Source: Halobacteriales archaeon QS_4_69_225
GTDB taxonomy: Archaea; Halobacteriota; Halobacteria; Halobacteriales; Haloarculaceae
Reading direction: 5' to 3'
NCBI GenBank assembly: GCA_003020965.1
Contig: PXRL01000007.1
Coordinates: 1 to 64,000, forward strand
Length of the DNA: 64,000 bases
How positions within the stretch are numbered: position 1 is the first letter of the stretch; each line of letters opens with the position of its first letter. The position numbers were made by a program, and so were the translations under genes. Positions 10,978 to 20,066 of this stretch are shown in pieces. Under the pieces are notes generated by a model, which did not search any database, was not told the origin of the DNA, and saw only the letters and a list, made by a program, of their open reading frames with translations.

Positions 10978-12408
10978 ATGGGACGCTTCGACGAGTTCGT
11001 GCCCGCGTGGCTGGTGCTCGCGGCCTGCGGTCTCGGCGCCATCGGCGTCGCGGCGCGACACGCCACGGTCGTCGAGACGATCAACGAGCTGCTGCTGTTG
11101 GCGATCGCGCCGCTGTTCGTGGCGGGCGGGCTCCTGGTGACGCTGAGCTATCGGGTCCGGTCGCTGTCGACCGGCAACGCCAGGGTGGCGGCCTGGACCG
11201 TCGTCGCGGCCGTCGCCGTCGGCGGCGTCGGCGACTTCGTGCTGGCGCAATCTCTCGGCGTCACGCTGCCGGAGTCGACGCTGCCGATCGCGACCATCGC
11301 GTCGATGGCGGCGGCGGCCGGCGCCGTCGGCGGGTTCGTCGCCGCCCGCCGGGACGAGACGGCCGAGACGGCCCGGCGGCGGGCCGACCGCGCCAGGCGG
11401 GTCATCGAGGACGCCGGCGGGATGGTCGTCGTCCGGCTCGACCCCGAGGGGTTCGTCCGGACCTGGGGCGCCGGCGCCAGGGAGCTGACCGGCTACCGGG
11501 CCGAGGCGGTCGTCGGCTCGCGCATCGACGAGCTGTACGCCGACGACGACGCCGCCGAGGAGGTCCGGACGCACCTCCAGCGCGCGCTCCGGACCGACGC
11601 CGTCGAGCTCGAACGGGGGTTCCGCCGCAGCGACGGCTCGACGTTCCACGGCTCCGGCGTGCTGACGGCCATCGAAGACGAGAACGACGACCAGGACGGC
11701 GAGCTGCTCGGCTATCTGCTCCTGCTGGCCGATCGCACCGACGAGCGGGAGCGCCGCGAACAGCTCGAGCGCCGCAACGACCAGCTCGAGGCCTTCGCGT
11801 CGGTCGTCAGCCACGACCTCCGGAACCCGCTCAACGTCGCCATCGGCAGCATCGGCGTGGCACAGAAGCGGGAGGACAACGGGTCGCAGCTCGACTCCGC
11901 CGAGGAAGCCCTGGAACGGATGGAGCAGCTCATCGAGGACGTCCTCGCGCTGGCCCGCCAGGGGAAGGACGTCGACGAGTTCGAGCAGGTCGGTCTCGAG
12001 GAGACCGTCCAGCTCGCCTGGGGCACCATCGACCAGAAGCAGGCCACCATGGAGTACGAGACGCTGTCGACGATCACCGCCGACGGCAACCGGGTCCGAC
12101 AGCTTCTCGAGAACCTCTTTCGGAACGCCATCGAACACGGCGGCGAAGAGGTCGAGATCGACGTCGGGATGATCGACGACGAGGGGTTCTACGTCGCCGA
12201 CGACGGTCCCGGTATCCCCGAGCACAAGCGAGACGAGATCTTCGAGGCCGGCTACACCACCGGCGACGACGGCACCGGGCTGGGGCTGGCCATCGTCCGC
12301 AGCATCGCCGAGGCCCACGGCTGGGAGATCTCCGCCGCCAAGAGCCGCTCCGGCGGCGCCCGCTTCGAGGTCCGCGGCGTCCAGACGCTCGCCGACGTCG
12401 AGGCCTGA
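10978..12408 (+). CDS. Membrane PAS-domain sensor histidine kinase
   Basis: A 476-residue kinase. The ATG at 10978 opens directly into a membrane domain with about four helices (residues ~8-125: VLAACGLGAIGVAA, LLLLAIAPLFVAGGLL, VVAAVAVGGVGDFV, AAAAGAVGGFVAA). One PAS domain follows at about 140-255, then HisKA with the H-box ASVVSHDLRNPLNVA and HATPase_c with NLFRNAIEHG, DDGPGIPEH and GTGLGLAIVRSIAEAHG. All catalytic boxes are present, so it should be active. No response regulator gene is next to it. Open sequence before the ATG has no protein-like codon pattern, which fixes the start. Confidence 0.9.
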   Translation: MGRFDEFVPAWLVLAACGLGAIGVAARHATVVETINELLLLAIAPLFVAGGLLVTLSYRVRSLSTGNARVAAWTVVAAVAVGGVGDFVLAQSLGVTLPESTLPIATIASMAAAAGAVGGFVAARRDETAETARRRADRARRVIEDAGGMVVVRLDPEGFVRTWGAGARELTGYRAEAVVGSRIDELYADDDAAEEVRTHLQRALRTDAVELERGFRRSDGSTFHGSGVLTAIEDENDDQDGELLGYLLLLADRTDERERREQLERRNDQLEAFASVVSHDLRNPLNVAIGSIGVAQKREDNGSQLDSAEEALERMEQLIEDVLALARQGKDVDEFEQVGLEETVQLAWGTIDQKQATMEYETLSTITADGNRVRQLLENLFRNAIEHGGEEVEIDVGMIDDEGFYVADDGPGIPEHKRDEIFEAGYTTGDDGTGLGLAIVRSIAEAHGWEISAAKSRSGGARFEVRGVQTLADVEA

Positions 12409-12491
12409 CGCCCACTGACCCGTGCTACATGCTACGCGACCGGTCCACCCGACGCGCGGCGGTGACGACTCGCATACACGCTGCGAGCCGG

Positions 12492-12629
12492 TCAGCCGAG
12501 CGTCGTCGGCCGGTCGGCCTGAATCCAGGCTCCCTCCTCGTCCGTGTCGTAGACGATGAGGCCGCCGCCTTCGAGCTGGATCTCCCTGACGACCGATTCC
12601 GCGTCCCGTCGGTGCTGTTCGGCGCTCAT
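12492..12629 (-). CDS. Small acidic haloarchaeal protein, DUF7331-like
   Basis: A 45-residue protein starting MSAEQHRRDAESVVREIQ and ending in a beta-hairpin-like GGGLIVYDTDEEGAWIQAD. The IVYD...E.AWI pattern resembles the short haloarchaeal family I remember as DUF7331 (VVLYDxENPxAWI). A GTG 21 codons upstream (12692) would give a 66-residue version, but the added residues look less conserved. Function is unknown, and the family link is from memory of the pattern. Confidence 0.6.
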   Translation of the reverse strand: MSAEQHRRDAESVVREIQLEGGGLIVYDTDEEGAWIQADRPTTLG

Positions 12630-12861
12630 ACCCGTTGGTATCCCGTGGTCGCACTTGACCGTTCGCCGAATTCGATCTAAACTCTCACCCAATTTCGGCC
12701 CGGCCGACCCCTCTGCTCCGCCACGAGTGCCGGGGAGTTCGGTGCGGAACTCGCCGGAGAGAGACGCTGCCCGGGGTTGCGGGGACGACGAGCAGCTTCC
12801 AGGCCCGCGGCGGCGACCGGACGACCGGATAGGAGCCGAGGTGTAATCCCGCCGAGTGACC

Positions 12862-13314
12862 TCATCCCCCGTGGTCCGTGATGCCGACGTAGGTGTCCCA
12901 CCGCCGGTCGCCGGGGTACGGCACGTCGAACTGCCACCCGTCGCCTGGGTCGAGATCGACGGGGCCGTCGAGGCCGTCCCCGACCCAGGTCCGGCCGTGG
13001 TAAAACGACATCTCGACCCGGACGTCCCGCAGTCGCCGGTCGGCGGTATTCTCGACGGTCCCCCGGACGCCCGCGGCGCGGTCGTCGACGTATGCGCCGA
13101 CGGAGACCGGCTCGAGGTACCGTAGCTCGTTCAGCCAGCCGTCGACGTTCGCGGGAGACGGCCGCGGTGCCGGCGTCGCCGTCGTCACCTCGACCGCCGT
13201 GGCCGACCGCCGCCTCGCCGTTCCGTCGTCGGCACCCGAGGAGTCGTCCGAACACCCCGTCACGACGGCCGCCGAGGCCGCGCCGATCGTCGCCAGGACC
13301 TCCCGACGTCGCAT
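12862..13314 (-). CDS. Exported lipoprotein with FxLyD-like beta domain
   Basis: A 150-residue secreted protein. The start MRRREVLATIGAASAAVVTG has an Arg-rich n-region suited to Tat export and ends in a lipobox-like VVTGC, so the mature protein is probably lipid-anchored outside the cell. After a Thr/Pro-rich spacer, the rest has an immunoglobulin-like pattern of a kind often labelled FxLyD: GTVENTADRRLRDVRVEMSF, then DLDPGDGWQFDVPYPGD. Such domains occur in haloarchaeal lipoproteins of unknown role. The ATG at 13314 is selected because the signal peptide starts exactly there. The gene is single. Confidence 0.8.
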   Translation of the reverse strand: MRRREVLATIGAASAAVVTGCSDDSSGADDGTARRRSATAVEVTTATPAPRPSPANVDGWLNELRYLEPVSVGAYVDDRAAGVRGTVENTADRRLRDVRVEMSFYHGRTWVGDGLDGPVDLDPGDGWQFDVPYPGDRRWDTYVGITDHGG

Positions 13315-13542
13315 GTCACCTCCGTCCGGCCACGTCCGGATAAGCCCCGGGACGGCCGCGTGGCGGTCCGCCGCGCCGCCACCGCAGGCGGCGGTGGCCG
13401 ACCGGGTCGGATTCGGCTGGTACCCGGATGGACCCGGTGATGCACGCGGGCCGACATTGTTCCGCCCGGTAGGCCTCTGATAACTGGCGTCGCCGACACG
13501 GAGGGAGTGACGGTCGCAGCCGGTGGTCGAAGGCCAGGACTG

Positions 13543-13841
13543 GGATTTGAACCGGAGGGAGATTCGCTCCGCTCGTCTCCCAGGGTTCAAATCCGCTCGC
13601 TGCTCTTCGTCCTCGCTGGCTCGCGGCTTCACCGTCCGCTCACGGCGGCCCGAGGCCGCCGTTCGCATGGTCCGGGGGACCTCAGTTTCCCGCCACTCGC
13701 GCGCTTCGAGGCGCTTCCCTTCGGTCGCGCCTCACGAGTTCGGCGTCTCGCCAAGCCAGGGGAGGGATATTGAACCAGGGGGAGACTCGCTCCGCTCGTC
13801 TCCCAGGGTTCAAATCCGCTCGCTGCTCTTCGTCCTCGCTG
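13543..13841. repeat. tRNA-Thr-derived repeats and palindromes
   Basis: Two copies of a 62-bp direct repeat (13557-13618 and 13780-13841, one mismatch) lie just beyond the 3' end of tRNA-Thr. Each is the core of a palindrome whose outer arms are the tRNA T-arm: GGATTTGAACC at 13543-13553 pairs with GGTTCAAATCC at 13584-13594, around an inner GGGAGA/TCTCCC stem. The second palindrome begins with a near copy of the tRNA 3' half (13755-13776, GCCAGGGGAGGGAT...GAACC, one extra base relative to the tRNA) and closes at 13807-13817. Apart from this, 13315-13856 shows no gene. Confidence 0.85.
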
Positions 13842-13856
13842 CCGCTCGGACAGAAG

Positions 13857-13930
13857 AGCCAGGGGAGGGATTTGAACCCCCGAACTCCCGATTACAAGTC
13901 GGGTGCTTGTACCGCCCAAGCTCCCCTGGC
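13857..13930 (-). tRNA. tRNA-Thr (anticodon TGT)
   Basis: The reverse complement folds into a full 74-nt cloverleaf. The acceptor is GCCAGGG with CCCTGGC, the D stem GCTT/AAGC, the anticodon stem CCCGA/TCGGG around loop CTTGTAA (anticodon TGT), and the T arm carries GGTTCAAATCC. No CCA is encoded. Its 3' half is copied in the adjacent repeats, which also makes it a plausible integration target. Confidence 0.95.
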
Positions 13931-13941
13931 GCGTTCGTCCG

Positions 13942-14466
13942 TTATCGGTCGTCCGTTGTGAGCGTATCGCTTTCGACCGACTTCTCGAGTTCGACGCGGT
14001 GGGGCTCGTAGCCGTGCCGGCGATAGAAGCGCCGGGCGGCCTCGTTGTCGGCCATCGCCCGCAGCGCAACGGCCCCGACGCCACGGTCGGCCAGCGCCGC
14101 CTCGGCGGCCGCCAGCAGGGCGCTGCCGACGCCGTCGCCGCGGTCGGTCGGCCGGACGTAGAGGTTGTGGACGACCCCGCGGTCGACGTCCTGGGCGTAG
14201 CCCTCCGACTCCGTGCCGAAGGTGACGAAGCCGACGACGTCGGTGCCGTCGCGGGCGACGAAGGCGGTGGCGGCGGCGGCGTGACGAAGCATCGTCTCGC
14301 GGACCCGCTGGCGGTTCGCCGACGCGAGAAGATGCGAGCCGTGGTCGCGCTGGCCGGCCGCCAGTTCGACCCACAACGCCGCCGCGGCCCCGGCGTCGTC
14401 GGTGTCGAGCCGGTCGACGGCGTAGCCCGGCGGGGCCTCGACGTCGGGGTCGGCGTCGGCGCCCAC
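13942..14466 (-). CDS. GNAT family N-acetyltransferase
   Basis: A 174-residue protein with the GNAT fold. The middle strands GTDVVGFVTFGTES and VVHNLYVRPTDRGDGVGSAL contain the acetyl-CoA pyrophosphate loop (R/Q-x-x-G-x-G/A, here RGDGVG), and FYRRHGYEPHRVELEK is the usual C-terminal beta6-alpha4 element. The acceptor substrate cannot be told. It starts 3 bp after the pgk stop on the same strand and is probably co-transcribed with pgk. tRNA-Thr follows 11 bp downstream on the same strand. Confidence 0.88.
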   Translation of the reverse strand: MGADADPDVEAPPGYAVDRLDTDDAGAAAALWVELAAGQRDHGSHLLASANRQRVRETMLRHAAAATAFVARDGTDVVGFVTFGTESEGYAQDVDRGVVHNLYVRPTDRGDGVGSALLAAAEAALADRGVGAVALRAMADNEAARRFYRRHGYEPHRVELEKSVESDTLTTDDR

Positions 14467-14469
14467 GGC

Positions 14470-15654
14470 TCACCCCCGGAGGGCTTCGACGCCGGGGAGC
14501 GTCTCGCCGGAGAGCATCCGGAGGGCGGCGCCGCCGCCGGTGGAGACGTGGTCGAACCCCTCGACGTCGAGCCGGCGCATCGCCGCGGCCGTGTCGCCGC
14601 CGCCGACGATGCTCGTCTCCGCGCGGGTCGCCGCCTGATACAGCTCCCGGGTGCCGAAGGCGAAGCGGTCGTCCTCGAAGACGCCGGGCGGGCCGTTGAG
14701 GACCGCGGTGCCGGCGTCCTCGAGGATGTCGGCGTAGGCCGCCAGCGTCCGGGCGCCGATGTCCATGGCGGGCGACTCCGCGGGCATGTCGTCGAGGCCG
14801 AGTTCGGCGCGCTCGCCGTCTCGCTCGACGGCGACGTCGCGGGGGACGTAGATGCGGTGGCTGAAGTCGTCCAGCAGGTCACCGGCGGCCTTGACCGCGC
14901 CGTGGCTCCGCTCGTTGACGACGCCGGCGGAGGCCGCCCCCAGGGAGACGCCGTCGGCCAGTAAAAAGGCGTTGCCGGCGACGCCGGCCGTCAGGACGGC
15001 GTCGGCCAGCCCCCGCTCCAGCACCGACCGGGCGACGCCGATGGCGTCGTCGACCTTCGCGCCGCCGAGGACGTACACCCGGGGCTCGGGGCTCTCCTCG
15101 ATGGAGCCGAGCATCTCCAGCTCCCGCTCCATGACGCGGCCGGCATAGGCCGGCAGCGCGGTCGGGAAGCCGACGATCGACGGCTGCTTCCGGTGGGCGG
15201 CGGCGAAGGCGTCGTTGACGTAGGCGTCCAGCGCCGGCGCGAGCTTCGACACCAAGTGCGTCTCGGCGGCCGCCGCGGGCTCGAAGGACATGTACTCCTC
15301 GGAGTAAAAACGGGTGTTCTCCAGCAGGACGGCCTCGCCGGGATCGAGGTCGGCAATGTGATCGCGGGCCGCCGCGCCGAACGTGGCGTCGCAGTACGAC
15401 ACCGGCGCCGCCAGCAGCTCGTCGAGTCGGGCGGCGTGCGAGGAGAGGTCGGCGAACTCCTCGCCGCCCGGACGACCCTGGTGGGCGAGGAGGACGACCC
15501 GGCCGTCTCGCCGGCACAGCTCGTCGACGGTGTCGACGTGGGCCCGGAGCCGTGCGTCGTCGGCCAGCGTCCCCTCCGCGAGGGGGCTGTTGATGTCGAC
15601 GCGCACCCCGAGCGCCGCCCCCTCGGCCTCCAGGTCGTCGAGGGTCCGTATCAT
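14470..15654 (-). CDS. pgk: Phosphoglycerate kinase
   Basis: A 394-residue complete PGK interconverting 1,3-bisphosphoglycerate + ADP and 3-phosphoglycerate + ATP. The N-terminal substrate domain shows VDINSPLAEGTL, LLAHQGRPGG, LLENTRFYSEE and NDAFAAAHR; the nucleotide domain shows VLGGAKVDDAI, LNGPPGVFED, SIVGGGDTAAAM and the hinge end STGGGAALRMLSGE. The ATG at 15654 gives the normal archaeal length. It heads a two-gene unit with the GNAT gene and diverges from the liv operon, with which it shares a 165-bp intergenic region. Confidence 0.95.
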   Translation of the reverse strand: MIRTLDDLEAEGAALGVRVDINSPLAEGTLADDARLRAHVDTVDELCRRDGRVVLLAHQGRPGGEEFADLSSHAARLDELLAAPVSYCDATFGAAARDHIADLDPGEAVLLENTRFYSEEYMSFEPAAAAETHLVSKLAPALDAYVNDAFAAAHRKQPSIVGFPTALPAYAGRVMERELEMLGSIEESPEPRVYVLGGAKVDDAIGVARSVLERGLADAVLTAGVAGNAFLLADGVSLGAASAGVVNERSHGAVKAAGDLLDDFSHRIYVPRDVAVERDGERAELGLDDMPAESPAMDIGARTLAAYADILEDAGTAVLNGPPGVFEDDRFAFGTRELYQAATRAETSIVGGGDTAAAMRRLDVEGFDHVSTGGGAALRMLSGETLPGVEALRG

Positions 15655-15769
15655 GTATGGGCGTGCCCGCGGCGGAGAGATATGCGTTTCCCTTGCGACG
15701 AAACGACGGCGCCGGACGGCCGTATCCGGGCATGAGTGGTGCTTCTTAATACGCTGATGTTCAAAATAA

Positions 15770-15782
15770 CGAAGCTTTATTC
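15770..15782 (+). promoter_or_regulatory. Probable TATA region of the livHMGF operon
   Basis: GAAGCTTTATTCA lies about 40-50 bp upstream of the livH ATG within a locally AT-rich patch (AAAATAACGAAGCTTTATT). It is the only TATA-like element between pgk and livH on this strand. Confidence 0.5.
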
Positions 15783-15819
15783 AACATCCCGTGCCCCGGG
15801 TAGCGTGTGAGTCACACGT

Positions 15820-17049
15820 ATGGGTGTCGCAGACGGATATAGAACGCGGGCCGAGGGGCTCGTAGAGAACCCTTTCAACGGGTTACTCGTGTTCATCGGC
15901 CTCTATCTGGTCGCCGACCTGATCCTGAAGCTGAGTGGCGTCGACGTCGTCGTGAACGTTCCGGGGATGGGCGCGACCAAGATCATGGGCGGGGTCGAGC
16001 CGCTGGACAGCTTCCTGAGCAAGGTCATCAACGGTATCCTGAGAGGGCTCATCATCGGGCTGGCCGGAATCGGGCTCTCGATGACCTACAGCATCCTCGG
16101 ATTCGCGAACTTCGCTCACGGCGACTTCATCACCGTGGGTGCGTTCATGGGGGTGATGACGTCGTACATCGTCGCGGGCGTGGTCGGCGCCGCGACGTAC
16201 GACATCGGTACCCTGGCGCTCATGAAGGTCGAGGCGAGTCAGCTGGGACTGGCCATCACGGGGGGTCCGCTGGCCTTCGCGGCCATCGTGCTCGGACTGC
16301 TCATCGCCGGCGTCGGGACCGTCGGCGTCGTTTTGCTCGTCGACCGGCTGGCGTTCGAACCCATCCGGGACCGCTCGAGCGTCTCGCTGCTGATCACCAG
16401 CATCGGCGTCGCGCTCGTCATCCGGTATCTCGTCAACTTCATCTGGGGCATCGAGAAGTTCTCCGCCAACTCCCCGGGTGACACGTGGGAACTCGCCATC
16501 CGCGGCAGCGAACCCGCAAACGGTTTACAGCGAGGCCCGTCCACGTGGGAATTCGTCATCACCGAACTGACCGGCAGTATCAGGGTCAACGCACACGATT
16601 TCACCCTGCTGATCATCGCGGTGTCGCTGATGCTCGGCGTCCACGTCCTGTTGCAGACCTCGAAACTAGGCAAGGCGATGCGCGCCATGGCCGACAACAA
16701 GGACCTCGCCCGCGTGACCGGCATCCCGACGGACCGTGTCATCCGGTTCACGTGGGTGCTCGGCGGGAGTCTCACCGGAGTCGCCGGCTACACCTGGGTG
16801 CTATGGTCGGGAACCTTCGGCTGGTACGACGGCTGGCTGTTCCTGCTGTTGGTGTTCGCCGCGGTCATCCTGGGCGGCATCGGGTCGATCTACGGCGCGA
16901 TGGCCGGCGGACTCATCATCGGGCTGGCACGTGACCTCTCGATAATCTTCATTCCGAGTGCGTTTGCGAAGGCATTCGCGTTCGCGCTGATGATTGTCGT
17001 GTTGGTCGTCAAGCCGTCCGGACTGTTCGCAGGGAGGACGACAGCATGA
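15820..17049 (+). CDS. livH: Branched-chain amino acid (or amide/urea) ABC transporter permease, LivH type
   Basis: A 409-residue inner-membrane permease. The LivH signature GLSMTYSILGFANFAHGDFI occurs at about residue 87, and the C-terminal half has MAGGLIIGLARDLS and several further helices. About eight to ten membrane segments are visible. It is longer than bacterial LivH because of an N-terminal extension and an extracytoplasmic loop between helices (around the SANSPGDTWELAIRG region). It overlaps livM by 4 bp (ATGA) and heads livH-livM-livG-livF. Haloarchaeal clusters of this type may import branched-chain amino acids, amides or urea; the substrate is not determined. Confidence 0.92.
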   Translation: MGVADGYRTRAEGLVENPFNGLLVFIGLYLVADLILKLSGVDVVVNVPGMGATKIMGGVEPLDSFLSKVINGILRGLIIGLAGIGLSMTYSILGFANFAHGDFITVGAFMGVMTSYIVAGVVGAATYDIGTLALMKVEASQLGLAITGGPLAFAAIVLGLLIAGVGTVGVVLLVDRLAFEPIRDRSSVSLLITSIGVALVIRYLVNFIWGIEKFSANSPGDTWELAIRGSEPANGLQRGPSTWEFVITELTGSIRVNAHDFTLLIIAVSLMLGVHVLLQTSKLGKAMRAMADNKDLARVTGIPTDRVIRFTWVLGGSLTGVAGYTWVLWSGTFGWYDGWLFLLLVFAAVILGGIGSIYGAMAGGLIIGLARDLSIIFIPSAFAKAFAFALMIVVLVVKPSGLFAGRTTA

Positions 17050-18410
17050 GCGTCGGCGACAGCGTTCCGGACCGCGTCTCCGCGGTCGGGAGCAGCGACC
17101 CGGCGAAGATCATCGGGCTGCTGGTCTTCATCTACGCGGTGTATCTGGTCGCCGGCAGCATCGCCGGGATCAACCCCGTGTCGAACCTGACGTCGCTGAC
17201 CAGGTGGATCGGCCTGTTCGCCATCGCCGCGCTCGCACTGAACCTCCACTGGGGGTACACGGGTCTGTTCAACATCGGCGTCATCGGATTCATGGGCGTC
17301 GGCGTCTACGTGGCGGCGATCGTCTCCAAGGACCCGGTGGCGGCCGGAGGCGGCGGTGCGGTCGGCGGGGCGACCGGCGGACTCGGGCTCCCGCTTCCGA
17401 TCGGCATGCTGGCCGGCGCGGTCGCGGCGGCGCTGTTCGGCCTGCTCGTCGCGCTGCCGGCGCTTCGGCTCCGGGCCGACTACCTCGCCATCGTCACCAT
17501 CGCCGTCAGCGAGATCTTCCGGCTGTCGGTCCGGAACGGAAACATCGCCTCGTTCGACGTCGGCGGCCTGTCCGTCGGGTTCGGCGGCGGCGACGGACTC
17601 CAGCTCGACTGGGGCAGCGAGGTCGAACTCCTCTTCGACGCCCTGCTGCTCGGCGGGGTCTACGACAGCCTCAGCGCGACGGCGGAGCGGCTGATCGGCA
17701 GTCCGGTCGCCGTCGACCGGATCGGATACGCGCTGATACTGCTCGCCTTCATGATAGGGTACTACGCGCTGCTGCGGCGGATCGGCAACTCGCCGTTCGG
17801 GCGCGTTCTGAAGGCCATCCGCGAGGACGAGGAGGCGACCAACTCCCTTGGCAAGGACACCGACCGGTTCAAGATCATCGTGTTCATGATCGGCTGCGGG
17901 CTGATGGGGCTGGTGGGGGTGCTCTGGTTCATGAACGCCGGGGGCGGCGGCGGTTCGGTCAACCCCACGCAGTTCCGCCCGGACACGACGTTCTACATCT
18001 GGGTGGCACTGATAATCGGCGGCGCCGGCTCCAACACCGGCAGCGTGATGGGCGGAGCGCTGTTCGCCGCCTTCCTCTACCGCGGGCCACGGTTCCTGCA
18101 GACCGTCATCGACAAGCTGACGGAGACGGACCTAGGTAGCTTCGCGCGACGGACCGGGTTCGGCGAGGCGATGGCGCCCATCGCCGGGAGCTTCGACCCC
18201 ATCCCGCTACTGCTCTATGCCGTCACCAAAATCCAGAGTCTCCAGCTGCTCATCATGGGGCTGGTCATCATCTACCTGATGCAGAACCGCCCGCAGGGGC
18301 TGCTCGGCCACCGGAAGGAGCAGGCCGCCGCCATCTCGCTGTCGCGGCCGGACCGCCGGTCCGACGGCGACCGCGCGGTCGCCGCCGACGGAGGTGCCGA
18401 GGATGAGTGA
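17046..18410 (+). CDS. livM: Branched-chain amino acid (or amide/urea) ABC transporter permease, LivM type
   Basis: A 454-residue membrane permease that pairs with LivH. Typical LivM elements are the paired-helix stretch ALALNLHWGYTGLFNIGVIG, LPALRLRADYLAIVTIAVSEI and the coupling segment FGRVLKAIREDEEATNSLGK that contacts the ATPases. Its hydrophilic C-terminus (after residue ~425) is rich in Arg/Asp. It overlaps livH by 4 bp and livG by 8 bp, showing tight translational coupling. Confidence 0.92.
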   Translation: MSVGDSVPDRVSAVGSSDPAKIIGLLVFIYAVYLVAGSIAGINPVSNLTSLTRWIGLFAIAALALNLHWGYTGLFNIGVIGFMGVGVYVAAIVSKDPVAAGGGGAVGGATGGLGLPLPIGMLAGAVAAALFGLLVALPALRLRADYLAIVTIAVSEIFRLSVRNGNIASFDVGGLSVGFGGGDGLQLDWGSEVELLFDALLLGGVYDSLSATAERLIGSPVAVDRIGYALILLAFMIGYYALLRRIGNSPFGRVLKAIREDEEATNSLGKDTDRFKIIVFMIGCGLMGLVGVLWFMNAGGGGGSVNPTQFRPDTTFYIWVALIIGGAGSNTGSVMGGALFAAFLYRGPRFLQTVIDKLTETDLGSFARRTGFGEAMAPIAGSFDPIPLLLYAVTKIQSLQLLIMGLVIIYLMQNRPQGLLGHRKEQAAAISLSRPDRRSDGDRAVAADGGAEDE

Positions 18411-19308
18411 CACGGACATCGACCCGCCGGAGGAGGCGGTCCAGGCGAACGTTCCCGAGGATGCCGACGTCGACTACGAGAAGGCCGAAACACAGGACTC
18501 GGCCGCCGAGGAGGCCGCAAAGCACGTCCCCCAGGCCATCCCGCTGCAGGTGGAGAACCTGAGCAAGCGGTTCGGCGGGCTGACGGCCGTCGACGGCGCC
18601 TCCTTCGAGGTCGAACAGGGGACTCTGACCGGGCTCATCGGTCCGAACGGCGCCGGCAAGTCGACGACGTTCAACTGCGTCACCGGCGTTCTCGAGCCGA
18701 CCGCCGGCACCGTCCGGTTCAACGGCGAGGACATCACCGGGCTCGCCCCCCACCAGATCGCCGACCGGGGGCTCGCCCGGACGTTCCAGATCGCCCGCGA
18801 ACTCGGCGAGATGACCGTCCTCGAGAACCTGATGCTGGCGCCGACCCACCAGCGCGGCGAGTCGCTGTGGCGGAGCGTCCTGCCGTTCACCCGCGGATCG
18901 GTCGTCGAGCAGGAAGAAGAGGTGCTCGAGGATGTCTGGGAGACCCTGGATTTCTTCGACATCGACCACCTCGCCGACGAGTACGCGGGCAACCTCTCGG
19001 GCGGCCAGCGGAAGCTGCTGGAGCTGGCGCGCGTGCTGTTGACCGATCCCGACGTGCTCCTGCTGGACGAGCCGTTCGCCGGCGTCAACCCGTCGCTGGA
19101 GGAGCGACTCTTGGAGCACCTCCACGAGCTCCGCGAACAGGGCTACACCTTCCTCATCGTCGAACACGACATGGACCTCATCATGGACAACTGCGAACGC
19201 GTCATCGTGATGCACCAAGGCAGCGTCCTCACCGAGGGGACGCCGGAAGACGTCAAGGCCGACGAGCGCGTCCTCGAGGCGTATCTCGGCGGGGAGGTCG
19301 AGACGTGA
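18403..19308 (+). CDS. livG: ABC transporter ATP-binding protein, LivG type
   Basis: A 301-residue ATPase subunit. After an acidic ~40-residue N-terminal extension (MSDTDIDPPEEAVQANVPED...), the ABC domain shows Walker A GPNGAGKST, signature LSGGQRKLLE and Walker B VLLLDEPFAG, and the LivG-specific C-terminal end ERVLEAYLGGEVE. The ATG at 18403 is preferred over a GTG three codons upstream. It overlaps livM and livF and energises uptake with LivF. Confidence 0.92.
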   Translation: MSDTDIDPPEEAVQANVPEDADVDYEKAETQDSAAEEAAKHVPQAIPLQVENLSKRFGGLTAVDGASFEVEQGTLTGLIGPNGAGKSTTFNCVTGVLEPTAGTVRFNGEDITGLAPHQIADRGLARTFQIARELGEMTVLENLMLAPTHQRGESLWRSVLPFTRGSVVEQEEEVLEDVWETLDFFDIDHLADEYAGNLSGGQRKLLELARVLLTDPDVLLLDEPFAGVNPSLEERLLEHLHELREQGYTFLIVEHDMDLIMDNCERVIVMHQGSVLTEGTPEDVKADERVLEAYLGGEVET

Positions 19309-20066
19309 GCGCCGAGACGGACGCCACGAGCGGCGCCGCCACCGAGATCGACCGGTGGTCGGACGCGCTGCTGCAGGTGCGAAACCTCGACGCCGGCTAC
19401 GGCGACCTCCAGATCCTCACCGACGTCGACCTCGACGTCCGGGACGACGAGTACGTCACCATCGTCGGCCCGAACGGCGCCGGCAAGTCGACGGTGATGA
19501 AGTCCGTCTTCGGGCTCACCTCCCACATGGGCGGGACGGTGACGTTCGACGACGCGGACATCACCGGGATGCCGCCCGACGAGATCATCTACGAGGGGCT
19601 CGGTTACGTCCCGCAGAATCAGAACATCTTCGACTCGCTGTCGGTTCGGGAGAACCTCGAGATGGGCGCGTACATCCTCGACGAGGTGCCGGACGACGCC
19701 CTCGAGGAGGTGTTCCGGCGGTTTCCCATCCTCGAAGAGCGGGAAAACCAGACGGCCGGCACCATGAGCGGCGGCCAGCGACAGATGCTCGCGATGGGGC
19801 GGGCGCTGATGCTGTCGCCCGACATGCTGCTGCTCGACGAGCCGTCGGCGGGGCTGGCGCCGGACCTCGTCGACGAGATGTTCGAGAAGGTCGACGAGAT
19901 CAACGACTCCGGGACGGCCATCCTGATGGTCGAGCAGAACGCCAAGGAGGCGCTGCGGCGCTGCGACCGCGGCTACGTTCTCGTCGACGGTCAGAACCGC
20001 TACGAGGACAGCGGAATCGCCCTGCTGGACGACGAGCAGGTCAGACGCGACTTCCTCGGCGGCTGA
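19305..20066 (+). CDS. livF: ABC transporter ATP-binding protein, LivF type
   Basis: A 253-residue ATPase subunit starting with GTG that overlaps the livG stop by 4 bp. Walker A is GPNGAGKST, the signature MSGGQRQMLAMGRALM, Walker B MLLLDEPSAGLAP and the switch His-equivalent region MVEQNAKEAL, as in LivF. It closes the operon. Its binding-protein partner is probably the convergent gene at 20392-21738. Confidence 0.92.
   Translation: MSAETDATSGAATEIDRWSDALLQVRNLDAGYGDLQILTDVDLDVRDDEYVTIVGPNGAGKSTVMKSVFGLTSHMGGTVTFDDADITGMPPDEIIYEGLGYVPQNQNIFDSLSVRENLEMGAYILDEVPDDALEEVFRRFPILEERENQTAGTMSGGQRQMLAMGRALMLSPDMLLLDEPSAGLAPDLVDEMFEKVDEINDSGTAILMVEQNAKEALRRCDRGYVLVDGQNRYEDSGIALLDDEQVRRDFLGG

Noticed and set aside
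13501-13930. CRISPR array near tRNA-Thr
   Set aside because: There are only two repeat copies, they are 62 bp with internal palindromes and tRNA sequence, and no cas gene is in the window.
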